Assembly: GCF_042652085.1 (NCBI RefSeq)
Contig: NZ_JBHSJF010000002.1
Location: 124,001 to 188,000, forward strand
Direction of reading: 5' to 3'
DNA length: 64,000 nucleotides
Source: Flaviflagellibacter deserti
GTDB taxonomy: Bacteria; Pseudomonadota; Alphaproteobacteria; Rhizobiales; Methylopilaceae
The notes below the pieces were generated by a model, which saw nothing but the letters and a program-made list of their open reading frames with translations, ran no database searches and was not told the origin of the DNA. This document shows, piece by piece, positions 16,210 to 25,100 of this stretch. The translations under genes were made by a program, and so were the position numbers. The first letter of the stretch is position 1. The number at the start of each line of letters is the position of its first letter.

Positions 16210-16497
16210 TCAGTGCGTGTGCGAGGCCTGCGGATGCGGCGCCGGCGCGGCCAGCGCAACAGGGGAGGCGAGGGCGCCCGCATCGGCTTCCGGACAGCCG
16301 TCCTGCACGTTCTTCCACGACGAGTTGTTGAGGATCATGTCGCAGCGGGCGAGCTTGTTGCCGTCCGGATAGGCGAGGCAGGCCGTCTGGCCCTGCTCGA
16401 AGACGCGGCCGTCGGCGCGGCACTGGCAGTCGGCGTAGGCCGGGCCATGGAAAGCCGTCAGCAAGACGGCAGCCGAGTAAAGGGGCACCGCGCGCAT
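16210..16497 (-). CDS. Small secreted Cys-containing protein
   Basis: A 95-residue protein with a signal peptide (about 1-22, cleavage near AYA-DC) and five cysteines in the mature part (DCQCRADG, TACLAYPDG, RCDMILNN, DGCPEAD). Disulfides in the periplasm are therefore likely. The C-terminus is rich in Ala, Pro and His and ends SHTH, which might bind metal. No named family is recognised. The ribosome site is weak. Confidence 0.7.
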   Translation of the reverse strand: MRAVPLYSAAVLLTAFHGPAYADCQCRADGRVFEQGQTACLAYPDGNKLARCDMILNNSSWKNVQDGCPEADAGALASPVALAAPAPHPQASHTH

Positions 16498-16536
16498 GGG
16501 TGGATATTAGCACGCCTGCCCGGGTGTGAAGAGAGG

Positions 16537-16758
16537 TCACACGGTTGCCGAAAGGGCGGCCATGATGACCTTGGATGAGGCGATGGCGCGCTCGATCAGG
16601 ACGATCTGGTCCTCGGTGCGGTCCTGCAGCTGGGTGGTGTTCTTGCGCCGCTGGAAAACCCGAAGTTTTCCTGCCTTGAGCTGCGACAGCTCCTGTAGAA
16701 GAGCATCGTTCATCTTTGCGTATTCCGCGAACTGCGCTTTCAGGCTGCGCGCGTCCAT
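16537..16758 (-). CDS. Small coiled-coil protein
   Basis: A 73-residue soluble protein, strongly helical throughout, with heptad-like leucines in SLKAQFAEYAKMNDALLQEL and in DQIVLIERAIASSKVIMAAL. There are no cysteines, signal or membrane segment. GGGGA lies upstream of the ATG. I know no family for it; the composition fits a small dimeric helical protein. Confidence 0.6.
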   Translation of the reverse strand: MDARSLKAQFAEYAKMNDALLQELSQLKAGKLRVFQRRKNTTQLQDRTEDQIVLIERAIASSKVIMAALSATV

Positions 16759-16991
16759 TGTCCCCGATGCTCTCTATTCATTGTTTTTCAGTCTGGACGT
16801 TTGCAACGGGTCGATTAACGAGCGCTTAAACAGGTAAAAATACCGGAGATTTGATTGATCACAAGTCCTTGATCGTCATGAGTACTTATGAGCTCGTGTC
16901 TGTTCGGCCTGTTATTTCGACAGTTGTTTCAGCTGGTTGCAGATTTTGGCGCGCCATCGACTTCGCCGTGAGGCGTCCTACATCCGGCTCC

Positions 16992-17261
16992 ATGGACGAG
17001 GATCTTTCAGAACTCTCGCGCGAGGCGCTGATCGCCGAGGTCCGGCGTCTGCGCGCCGGCATCCGCGAGCACCGCGATTCCACCATGCACGCGCTGTGCT
17101 GGCATCACCCGCAACTCTGGGGCCTGTTGCCGGAGCCGATCCCGCGCGACCTCGCGGTGCCGGACTGGCCGCAATTCCTCAGGGGCTGCGTGAAATACCG
17201 GGAATCCCTGGAGCGCGAACTGCCCGACGCGCCGCGCGTGGCGAGGGAGTATGGGGGGTAG
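16992..17261 (+). CDS. Small hypothetical protein
   Basis: An 89-residue protein from ATG 16992; the frame is open further upstream to 16851, but that part looks non-coding. It starts MDEDLSELSREALIAEVRRL and is helical, then has a His/Trp-rich centre (ALCWHHPQLWGLLPEP) and a FLRGCVKYRESL segment. No family is recognised. Its 3' end lies directly against a palindromic repeat element. Confidence 0.6.
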   Translation: MDEDLSELSREALIAEVRRLRAGIREHRDSTMHALCWHHPQLWGLLPEPIPRDLAVPDWPQFLRGCVKYRESLERELPDAPRVAREYGG

Positions 17262-17264
17262 ATA

Positions 17265-17421
17265 CCCTCTCCCGGACGAGGGAGAAGGTCGACTCGCACT
17301 GCCAGATGCGAGCGGATTGAGGGGAGGTCAGGAGTGGGCAGCCTTACCGCGCCTTCGGCGCTCCCCCTCACCCCGCTCATGCCTTCGGCATGAGTCGCCC
17401 TCTCCCTCGTCGGGGAGAGGG
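17265..17421. repeat. Palindromic intergenic repeat, copy A
   Basis: The 21-nt ends (17265-17285 and 17401-17421) are inverted repeats with one mismatch. Each end can itself fold as a hairpin (CTCTCCC...GGGAGA). The left inner part has GGTCGACTCGC and the right inner part ATGAGTCGCC. The element fills the gap between two convergent genes. Its left end and inner part match copy B at 18242. Confidence 0.85.
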
Positions 17422-17427
17422 AAAAAA

Positions 17428-17694
17428 TCAATACGGCAGATACGGCGCGACGTTCGAGTAGTAATACCCGCCCCGCCTATCCTCGACGACCGTGCGTTCC
17501 TGGCTCTCCCAGCGCGGCTGGCCCTCGATGACCGTGACTTTCCGGTTGTTCGGGCCGACCACCTCGTACTGGTTGCCGGGCGAGCCATAGGTGCGGTTCG
17601 GGTCCATGTAATAGGAGCGGACCTCGTAGGACTGCGCATGGGCCGGCGCGGCGGCGAGCGCGATCAGCGCGGCTCCCAGCAATGCACGTGTCAT
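17428..17694 (-). CDS. Small exported Tyr-rich protein
   Basis: An 88-residue protein with a signal peptide (MTRALLGAALIALAAAPAHA, cleavage before QSYEV). The mature part is rich in Tyr, Arg and Pro (YYMDPNRTYGSPGNQYEVVG, GGYYYSNVAPYLPY). Parts resemble the DUF1236-type protein at 15830 (EVRSYYM against EVRSYVV, and VTVIE against VIVEP), so the two may be distant relatives. It is adjacent to repeat copy A. Confidence 0.75.
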   Translation of the reverse strand: MTRALLGAALIALAAAPAHAQSYEVRSYYMDPNRTYGSPGNQYEVVGPNNRKVTVIEGQPRWESQERTVVEDRRGGYYYSNVAPYLPY

Positions 17695-17790
17695 GGCGGC
17701 CTTCCTTGTTTCAGGTTTTAAGAGATTTTGGCGCGCTTTCGGCCTTTCGCAAGCGAAGCCTCGGATCATGGTGAAGGGCGGCGGTCGCGC

Positions 17791-18216
17791 TCAGGCCGGC
17801 GGCGCCGGCACCAGGCCGTGGCGCAGCATGGTCTCCTTCAGCTTCGCCGTGTCCGGCGCGCCGTCCGAGAGCAGCGCCGCCATTTCGCGGAAATAGCCGG
17901 GGCCGAGCACTCCGGGCGTCAGCACGGAGAGGCAGCTCGCCAGTCCCTGCGTCTCGTTGCGGAAGGCATGGACGACGCCGCGCTTGATGAACAGGCTCTC
18001 GCCGGGGCGCAGCTGCACGGTCTTGCCGTCGACCACGAAGGTCATCACGCCCTTGAGGCCATAGACGGTCTCGTCCCAGCTCTCGTGATGATGCGGCACC
18101 GGCATGCGGGCATTCGGCTCGACCGTCATCTCGAACATGTCGAGCCCGCCTTCGGTGTCTTCCTTGTCGTGCAGGAAGCGCAGTTCCAGACCCTTGAAGC
18201 GAATGACTTCCGGCAT
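17791..18216 (-). CDS. Cupin-domain protein
   Basis: A 141-residue single-domain cupin. The metal-binding first motif is PHHHESWDETVYGLKG and the second motif is PGESLFIKRGVVHAF, so the three His plus Glu ligands are in place. Such proteins are small dioxygenases, isomerases or ligand sensors. The substrate is not evident. GGGGGAAA precedes the ATG. It is bordered upstream by repeat copy B. Confidence 0.88.
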   Translation of the reverse strand: MPEVIRFKGLELRFLHDKEDTEGGLDMFEMTVEPNARMPVPHHHESWDETVYGLKGVMTFVVDGKTVQLRPGESLFIKRGVVHAFRNETQGLASCLSVLTPGVLGPGYFREMAALLSDGAPDTAKLKETMLRHGLVPAPPA

Positions 18217-18241
18217 GACGATTTCCCCCGTGCGGCCGCTA

Positions 18242-18410
18242 CTTTCTCCCCAACGAGGGAGAAGGTCGACTCGCATTCGCAGAATGCGAGCGGGTTGAGG
18301 GGGACATCGCGGCGAGGCTGTGCCGTGCTTCGGAACGCCTTCGGCGTCCCCCCTCACTCGGCTCGGCCGGTCCCCGGCCGAGTCCGCTCTCTCCCTCGTT
18401 GGGGAGAGAG
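18242..18410. repeat. Palindromic intergenic repeat, copy B
   Basis: The 21-nt inverted ends (18242-18262 and 18390-18410) differ at one position. The run GAGGGAGAAGGTCGACTCGCA is shared with copy A, as are GATGCGAGC/AATGCGAGC and the GAGGGG tract. It occupies most of the 333-nt gap between the cupin gene and the DUF1127 gene; the remaining 140 nt before the DUF1127 gene should hold its promoter. Confidence 0.85.
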
Positions 18411-18549
18411 ACCCACCATCACACCAATAACGCGACCGCATACATTGGTTTCGGGTCCGCAAACCAAGTGGCGATAGGACTGGAGGCTCAGGCCGGTATC
18501 TTCCGCCGACCGCGATGGGTGGGGCCGCGTCCCAGAACGGGAGAGTGTT

Positions 18550-18858
18550 ATGCGTCCTGCCTACCAGAACCCGACTGCCCGAACCGTCACGACCGCCCGG
18601 CGCGAAGCCGCGCCGCCCGTGCGCCGCTTCCATGTCGTCGCGTCCAGCGTGGAGCTGCAATCGCCCGCCGCCCGCAATGCCGGGCCCAGCCTGAAGGCGC
18701 TATGGCAGGGCTTCCTCGCCGCCTGGGAACGCCGCCGCGCGGTGCGCGAACTCCACACCTGGTCCGACCGCGAACTCAAGGACATCGGCATCGCCCATCG
18801 TTCGCAGATCGAGAATCTCGTCGGCGGAGAGCGGAACCGGCCCCAGCGGCTGGGCTAG
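18550..18858 (+). CDS. DUF1127 protein
   Basis: A 102-residue basic protein whose C-terminal third is the DUF1127 (YjiS-like) motif: RRRAVRELHTWSDRELKDIG, then RSQIENLVGG. The N-terminal extension is Arg/Ala-rich and probably disordered. Small DUF1127 proteins of alphaproteobacteria are reported to bind RNA and to affect phosphate and carbon metabolism; this long form is uncharacterised. GGGAGAG precedes the ATG. The stop overlaps the convergent gene by 4 nt. Confidence 0.85.
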   Translation: MRPAYQNPTARTVTTARREAAPPVRRFHVVASSVELQSPAARNAGPSLKALWQGFLAAWERRRAVRELHTWSDRELKDIGIAHRSQIENLVGGERNRPQRLG

Positions 18859-19109
18859 CTCGCCCTCTTGCTCACCGCGGTGGACTGGAAGATCAGCACC
18901 ACCTTTCGCGAGCGGCAGCGCGGGCAGACCATGCGGAGCGGCAGTTCCGACAGCGGGAAGGGGCCGCCCCGCGTCCAGATCAGTGTGTCGAGATCAAGCT
19001 CTTCCGAGTAATGGCATTCGCGCCGCGAGCCGCGCTCGGGTTTGCCCGCCGCGCAGCGCGCGGTGATTCGCCAGCCTGCGGTCCGTGCCTCGCTGAGTGT
19101 CTCTATCAT
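18855..19109 (-). CDS. Small zinc-ribbon-like protein
   Basis: An 84-residue soluble protein with MVCPRCRSRKVVLIFQ near its C-terminus and additional cysteines at ARCAAGKP and RRECHYSEEL. The CxxC plus spaced Cys and His residues suggest a structural zinc site. There is an Arg-rich N-terminal half. I know no named family or function. It converges on the DUF1127 gene. Confidence 0.6.
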   Translation of the reverse strand: MIETLSEARTAGWRITARCAAGKPERGSRRECHYSEELDLDTLIWTRGGPFPLSELPLRMVCPRCRSRKVVLIFQSTAVSKRAS

Positions 19110-19212
19110 GAGAACAAAATGAGAACATATGCGAGGGAGTCAAGGGATTAGCGCAAAGCGGAGTTTAAGCGTGCTAGCGCCCGTTCCACTCTGCGGCCGG
19201 CGGCGAAGGCGC

Positions 19213-19437
19213 TCAGCCGCACCTCGGATAGTCGATGCGCTCGAAGGTCTGGAAGCCGATCCCGTGGCGGTGGGCGCAGCTGAACTCGCTGGCCAGCGCG
19301 CTGATGCGGCTCGCCTGCTGCGCCGGCGAGCCGTCGACGTTCTCGTCCAGCCATTCGTCGGGCACGGTCAGCTTCATGCCCGGCTTCAAAAGCATCAGAA
19401 TCCGCGTCAGTTCCTGGCAGTCCAAGGGTGCCTCCAT
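19213..19437 (-). CDS. Small hypothetical protein
   Basis: A 74-residue protein beginning MEAPLDCQELTRILMLLKPG and ending FERIDYPRCG. The centre has LTVPDEWLDENVDG. No family is recognised and no clear ribosome site is seen, so confidence is limited. A second frame on the same strand overlaps it but looks less protein-like. It is the last gene before the low-G+C segment. Confidence 0.45.
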   Translation of the reverse strand: MEAPLDCQELTRILMLLKPGMKLTVPDEWLDENVDGSPAQQASRISALASEFSCAHRHGIGFQTFERIDYPRCG

Positions 19438-19523
19438 GTGGTGCGGGGAGGGCTATAGCATTGAGGGGCGGGGAGTCTATCGCCGACTACCCTAGGCGGA
19501 AGAAACGAGCGAAGAGAGGATTT

Positions 19524-19802
19524 CTACAGGGTCGCGATCACCGATAGCTTACTGGGATTCGGGTTGTACCCTGGACGGGGAATAGAGAAATTCTCTTCCG
19601 TGAGCTCCAGATCGCCCATGCGATTTAGATGGAAGTCCCTCCAACCTTCGCCGCTGCCCCCAGTTAGTTGCCACGCACAAAGCGTCAACACTCCCGATTT
19701 GGAGCGACCGAGGGTGTGAGGCTCAGCAACTCTCCGAGAGCCATCGTATGCAAATGACACGAGTCTTCTTTCGTCGATGGCTATTGATAGGATCGCCTCC
19801 AT
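19524..19802 (-). CDS. Small WYL-like domain protein
   Basis: A 92-residue single-domain protein. AVEPHTLGRSKSG-type spacing is seen as RRVAEPHTLGRSKSGVLTL, then WRDFHLNRMGDLEL and PRPGYNP. This matches the sheet-and-Arg pattern of WYL-like ligand-sensing domains, though the W-Y-L triplet itself reads A-W-Q. No helix-turn-helix is fused to it. AAAGGAG lies 8 nt before ATG 19802, so I prefer this start to an upstream one. It is divergent from the OLD-family gene with 62 nt between them, and both lie in an AT-rich segment. WYL proteins often regulate or accompany phage-defence genes; a role here is inference. Confidence 0.6.
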   Translation of the reverse strand: MEAILSIAIDERRLVSFAYDGSRRVAEPHTLGRSKSGVLTLCAWQLTGGSGEGWRDFHLNRMGDLELTEENFSIPRPGYNPNPSKLSVIATL

Positions 19803-19864
19803 TGAAAGCTCCTTTGAGTTGCGCTCTCGTATAGCTGGCAACCGAAAATCAGATTCGGGGCGGC

Positions 19865-21769
19865 ATGCAAATCGGGGCGGTTACTATCGAGAATTTCCGT
19901 TCTATCCAGAACCTGCGCTTGGAATTAATGAGCCACAGTGTTGTTCTCGGATCAAACAACGCTGGTAAATCGACCGTATTAAAAGCCATTGATTTGTTCT
20001 TCGAGTCAGCGCCGAGGCTAACTATAGCAGACCATTATTTTAGCAATTCCAACTTGTCGATCGTTATTACGATAGAGTTCCGCAGATTTACACCAGCGGA
20101 AAGAGACGAGTTTGCAGGTGCAGTAATCAATGACGTGATGACGGTGTCTAGAGAGTTGTCGGCTACAGACCGTGATAGCGGCCTATACTCAGTCACGGCC
20201 CTAGTGAATCCGGCTTTTGATGAGTTTCGCAACGAGTCAAACGGTACCCGTAAGAGGGGCATATATGGCCGGATTCGAGAAGATTTTGGTCTCCCCTCAC
20301 ACCAGACCGCCGACGATATGACGGCGGCTTTAATCGATTGGGAGCGCAATAATCCGGGGACCTTAGAGCCCAGAAGAATGAGAGGTTTCTTCGGCGCAAC
20401 GAACGTTGCTAACGGCAAACTGAAAAAGCGAACGCTCGTGCGACTGATACCTGCCGTGAGGGAAACAGCTTCGGAGTTTCAGGACCCAAAAAGAAGCCCC
20501 GTTCTTGGATTGCTTTCTGACATAGCAAATCAAGTGTTCCAGAACCGTCGAGAGCTTGCGGAATTTGTAGATCGTGCTCGTGAGGAGGCGAGAGTATTAA
20601 CTGATCCAGAAGGTATTCCTCAGCTTCAAAATATAAGTGATGATCTAACGCGTTCAATTCATCGATTTTACAGTGATACCTCGTTGGAGGCGGAGTGGAT
20701 CGCTGCGGAGCCTTTGCAGATTGTATTTCCAACACCGAAAGTCGTTATCTCCCACAGAGGAGCCAGAGTTAGCGTCGAGTATGTAGGTCACGGTCTTCAG
20801 CGAGCCGTTCTGTTTGCGATTGTGCAGTTTCTAGCAGAGCGCCAGAGTTCATCGACGGAACGGAGTAGCGAGCAGTATTCGGAGCCGCTTAGTGACATCA
20901 TTTTAATGATAGAAGAGCCTGAAATATATCAGCATCCACTAAAGCAAAAGCAAATTTACGACGCCTTTAAAGAGATATGCTCTTCGTTCGATCCTGGCAC
21001 AGGTATTCGTATACAAATTATATATACAACCCATTCCGAAAAGCTTATTAGCATGGGAGAATTCGACTCCATTCGAATAATACGGAAGGATGTCGCCGGA
21101 GAGTCTTACCTAACCCGATGCACATCGCTGTCGCTGCAAGAATGTAGCCGACTAATGGCAACGGCAGCGAATAAGCCAAATCCGATGCCTCCGACGACAT
21201 TGGCGGCTAAACTACACATCTTCACTCGCGATGTGTCAGAAGGATTTTTTGCGGAGAAAGTAGTGTTGGTCGAGGGCGGTACAGACAAAGCAATTCTTGA
21301 GGGCGCTTATAAGTCTATGGATAGGAATCCAGCCGCAGAAGGTATTTCGATTATCGCCATGTCTGGAAAAACAACTATCGATAAGCCGTTCCTGATATTT
21401 TCTCAACTGGGCATTCCTACTTATGCGGTTTTTGACAATGATGCCAACAAGTCGGGAAGGAAGCAGCACCGAGATAGTAACGTGTTGCTTCAAAGACTGG
21501 GTGGCGTCCAGGAGCCAGAGGATTTTCCCGAAGGAGTCTTCGACAGGTTTGCCGTTATCCCGGGTGACCTAGAGCGCTACCTCTCGACGGTCCTCGGAAA
21601 TGCCCATGACGAACTTATGGGTGGCGTTTGCGAGGAGTTTGAGCTGGGCTACGATGATCTGAGAAAGACGCCGCAGGCGGTGTCTGCGCTTCTGGTGTCG
21701 GCGACAGCGCGAAATTTTCACTTCCAGCACCTTACCGACATCATCGAAGCGGTCGATCGCTTGAACTAA
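19865..21769 (+). CDS. OLD-family ATP-dependent nuclease (AAA + TOPRIM)
   Basis: A 634-residue protein. The N-terminal ABC-type ATPase has Walker A GSNNAGKST (residues 29-37) and Walker B IILMIEEPE (345-353), with a switch His in YTTHSEK. The C-terminal TOPRIM nuclease has VVLVEGGTD with Glu470 and a metal-binding FDNDAN (Asp524, Asp526). This layout is that of OLD nucleases such as GajA of Gabija. No UvrD-like GajB helicase lies next to it. The gene is much richer in AT than its neighbours and uses codons they avoid (ATA, TTA, AGA), which points to transfer. The likely role is anti-phage or plasmid defence. Confidence 0.88.
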   Translation: MQIGAVTIENFRSIQNLRLELMSHSVVLGSNNAGKSTVLKAIDLFFESAPRLTIADHYFSNSNLSIVITIEFRRFTPAERDEFAGAVINDVMTVSRELSATDRDSGLYSVTALVNPAFDEFRNESNGTRKRGIYGRIREDFGLPSHQTADDMTAALIDWERNNPGTLEPRRMRGFFGATNVANGKLKKRTLVRLIPAVRETASEFQDPKRSPVLGLLSDIANQVFQNRRELAEFVDRAREEARVLTDPEGIPQLQNISDDLTRSIHRFYSDTSLEAEWIAAEPLQIVFPTPKVVISHRGARVSVEYVGHGLQRAVLFAIVQFLAERQSSSTERSSEQYSEPLSDIILMIEEPEIYQHPLKQKQIYDAFKEICSSFDPGTGIRIQIIYTTHSEKLISMGEFDSIRIIRKDVAGESYLTRCTSLSLQECSRLMATAANKPNPMPPTTLAAKLHIFTRDVSEGFFAEKVVLVEGGTDKAILEGAYKSMDRNPAAEGISIIAMSGKTTIDKPFLIFSQLGIPTYAVFDNDANKSGRKQHRDSNVLLQRLGGVQEPEDFPEGVFDRFAVIPGDLERYLSTVLGNAHDELMGGVCEEFELGYDDLRKTPQAVSALLVSATARNFHFQHLTDIIEAVDRLN

Positions 21770-22137
21770 TAGTCCCACCTTAAAATCCCTCCAAATCCCG
21801 CTTGTGTTCCAAAACTGTTTCGCGTAGGTTCTGCCGCGCAATAGGACAGTCTTGCTGTCCATTTGTTTCCAGGCGCAAGCGCGTTACCCTGTCGGACTCG
21901 GTGAACGGGACCGGGCGGGGTTTTGCCGCCTGGTTTTTGCCGGGCCCGTGCGTAAGGCACTGCCATTGCGGGGTTGGCGAGACGTTTGCATTGCAGGGTC
22001 GGCCCTTAAGGGCCGCTTGGCGGGCAGGCGAGGGGTTGGGGATTGCCGCGGCCGAACGGGCTTGCCCGTGACGGACCCGGGTCCTGGGATATTTTTACGC
22101 CCGTGGGTGTTTCACCCATGGAGCGGGAGGACAGGCG
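21770..22137 (+). promoter_or_regulatory. gltB upstream region with two palindromes
   Basis: These 368 nt hold no convincing gene. Base composition returns to the high-G+C norm within about 30 nt of the OLD stop codon. GGCCCTTAAGGGCC at 22001-22014 is a 14-bp perfect palindrome. TGGGTG-TTT-CACCCA (22104-22118) is a hairpin 20 nt upstream of the gltB start, and GGGAGG follows it as ribosome site. The region probably contains the gltB promoter and leader. Confidence 0.5.
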
Positions 22138-25100
22138 ATGGTGAAGAAGCTTCTGGACGAGAGCACGCTGCCGTGGGGGCCGTTGGCCGCCGCCGCGCGC
22201 GACCCCGGAATGCCGCAGCGCGAAGGCCTCTACGATCCGAAGAACGAGCACGATTCGTGCGGCGTCGGCTTCATCGCGCATATGAAGAACGTGCCCTCGC
22301 ACGACATCGTCGAGAAGGGCCTGGCGATTCTCGCCAATCTCGAGCATCGCGGCGCGGTGGGCGCCGACGAGCGCGCCGGCGACGGCGTGGGCGTTCTGGT
22401 CCAGATTCCGCACAAGTTCCTGAAGGCGCGCTGCGCCGAGCTCGGCTTCGACCTGCCCGAGCCGCAGCAATATGCCGTCGGCCATGTGTTCATGCCGCGC
22501 GACGCCGAAGGCCAGCGAATCATCCGTGAAACATTCGCCCGCGTCTTCGTCGAGGAGGGCCTGAGCGTCCTTGGCTGGCGCGACGTGCCGACCGACAACT
22601 CGACCCTCGGCTATTCGGTGCTGCCGACCGAGCCGCACCACGCGCAGGTCTTCATCGGCCGTCCGGAAGGCTTCGCCACCGACGACGACTACGAGCGGCG
22701 GCTCTATGTCGCCCGCAAGCGCGTCTCGAACACGATCTTCGGCGAAAACGACCCGCGCACGAAGGGCTATTACATCCCGTCGCTGTCGTGCCGGACGCTC
22801 GTCTACAAGGGCATGTTCCTGTCGGACCAGATCGGCGTCTATTACCCCGACCTCCGGCACCCGGAGTTCGAGTCGGCGCTGGCGCTCGTCCATCAGCGGT
22901 TCTCGACCAACACCTTCCCGAGCTGGCAGCTGTCGCACCCCTACCGGATGGTCGCGCACAACGGCGAAATCAACACGCTGCGCGGCAACGTCAACTGGAT
23001 GGCGGCGCGTCAGGCGTCGGTCTCCTCGCCGCTGTTCGGCGAGGACATCGAGAAGCTGTGGCCGATCTCCTACGAGGGGCAGTCGGACACCGCCTGCTTC
23101 GACAACGCGCTCGAATTCCTGGTCCAGGGCGGCTACTCGCTCGCGCATGCCGCGATGATGCTGATCCCGGAAGCCTGGGCCGGCGACCCCCTGATGGAGG
23201 AGCAGCGCCGCAACTTCTACGAATATCACGCGGCGCTGATGGAGCCGTGGGACGGCCCGGCGGCGATGGCGTTCACCGACGGCCGCCAGATCGGCGCGAC
23301 GCTCGACCGTAACGGCCTGCGCCCGGCGCGCTATTTCGTGACCACCGACGACATCGTCGTGATGGCCTCCGAAATGGGCACGCTGACGGTGCCGGAAGAG
23401 AAGATCGTCACCAAGTGGCGCCTGCAGCCCGGCAAGATGCTGCTGATCGACCTGCACGAAGGCCGCATCATCTCCGACGACGAGGTGAAGGCGCAGCTTG
23501 CCGCCGCGCATCCCTACAAGGACTGGCTGGCGAAGACGCAGATCCAGCTGGAGAGCCTCGACAAGGTGTCGTCGGCGCCGGACTGGCAGAGCGACGTGCC
23601 GCTGCTCGATCGCCAGCAGGCGTTCGGCTACACCCAGGAAGACCTGTCGCTGCTGATGGCGCCGATGGCCGTGACGGGCCAGGAAGCGGTCGGCTCGATG
23701 GGCACCGACACGCCGATCTCGCCGCTCTCGCTGAAGCCGAAGCCGCTCTACACCTATTTCAAGCAGCTGTTCGCGCAGGTCACCAACCCACCGATCGACC
23801 CGATCCGCGAGGAACTGGTGATGTCGCTGGTGTCCTTCATCGGACCTCGGCCGAACATCCTCGACCATGAGGGAACGGCGGAGAAGAAGCGCCTCGAAGT
23901 CCACCAGCCGATCCTGACCAATGCGGATCTGGAGAAGATCCGCCACATCGAGGACCAGGAGCCGGACTTCTCGGCCGTGACGCTCGACATCTGCTGGCCC
24001 GCCTCCGAGGGCGCCGCCGGGATGGAGAAGGCGGTCGAGGCGCTGTGCCGCGAGGCAGAAAAGGCCGTCGACGAGGGCCGCAACATCATCATCCTGTCGG
24101 ACCGCAAGGTCTCGAAGGACTGCATCGCGATCCCGGCGCTGCTCGCGACCGCGGCCGTTCACCATTACCTGATCCGCAAGGGTCTCCGGACCTCGGTCGG
24201 CCTCGTCGTCGAGACCGGCGAAGCGCGCGAAGTGCACCACTTCGCCTGCCTCGCAGGCTATGGCGCGGAAGCGATCAACCCGTATCTCGCCTTCGAGACC
24301 ATGCTGGAGATGCACCGCGCGGGCGAATATCCGCCGGAGGTCTCCGAGTACGAGGCGGTGTCACGCTTCATCAAGTCGATCGGCAAGGGCCTGCTCAAGG
24401 TCGCGTCGAAGATGGGCATCTCGACCTACCAGTCCTATTGCGGCGCGCAGATCTTCGACGCGGTCGGCCTGCAGTCCGACTTCGTGGAGAAGTATTTCCG
24501 CGGCACCTCGGCCCCGATCGGCGGCATCGGCATCAACGAGGTCGCCGAGGAGACGGTGAAGCGCCACGAACAGGCGTTCGGCCCGATCCAGATCTATCGC
24601 CACGCGCTCGATGTCGGCGGCGAATATGCATTGCGCATGCGCGGCGAGGACCATGCCTGGACCGCGGACACGGTGCGCGACCTGCAGCATGCCGTGCGTG
24701 GCAACAGCGAGGAGCGCTACCGGGCGTTCGCCAGGCAGATCAACGAATGCGTCGATCGTCCGCTGACGATCCGCTCGCTGTTCGACTTCAAGACCGCCGA
24801 GAGCGACGGCCGCGCGCCGGTTCCGCTGGAGGAGGTCGAGGACGCGGCATCGATCGTGCGGCGCTTCGCGACCGGTGCGATGTCCTACGGCTCGATCAGC
24901 CGCGAGGCGCACACCACGCTCGCGATCGCCATGAACCGGATCGGCGGCAAGTCGAACACCGGCGAGGGCGGCGAGGAAAGTGATCGCTTCAAGCCGCTGC
25001 CGAACGGCGACACGATGCGCTCGGCGATCAAGCAGGTGGCCTCGGGACGCTTCGGCGTGACGGCGGAATACCTCGTCAACGCCGACATGATCCAGATCAA

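Noticed and set aside
17265..18410. Repeat copies A and B as a CRISPR array
   Set aside because: There are only two long copies about 1 kb apart with genes between them, and no regular spacers.
19148..19354. Alternative minus-strand frame overlapping the 74-residue gene at 19213
   Set aside because: The composition is Arg-rich and low in hydrophobics, and the competing frame looks more like a folded protein.
19440..21830. tRNA gene or attachment site bordering the low-G+C island
   Set aside because: I searched both edges for a cloverleaf end and for direct repeats and found nothing convincing.
22006..24315. Long minus-strand frame (769 residues) opposite gltB
   Set aside because: It is antisense to the clear gltB frame, rich in Arg, His, Val and Asp in a pattern forced by GC-rich codons on the other strand, and shows no family motif.
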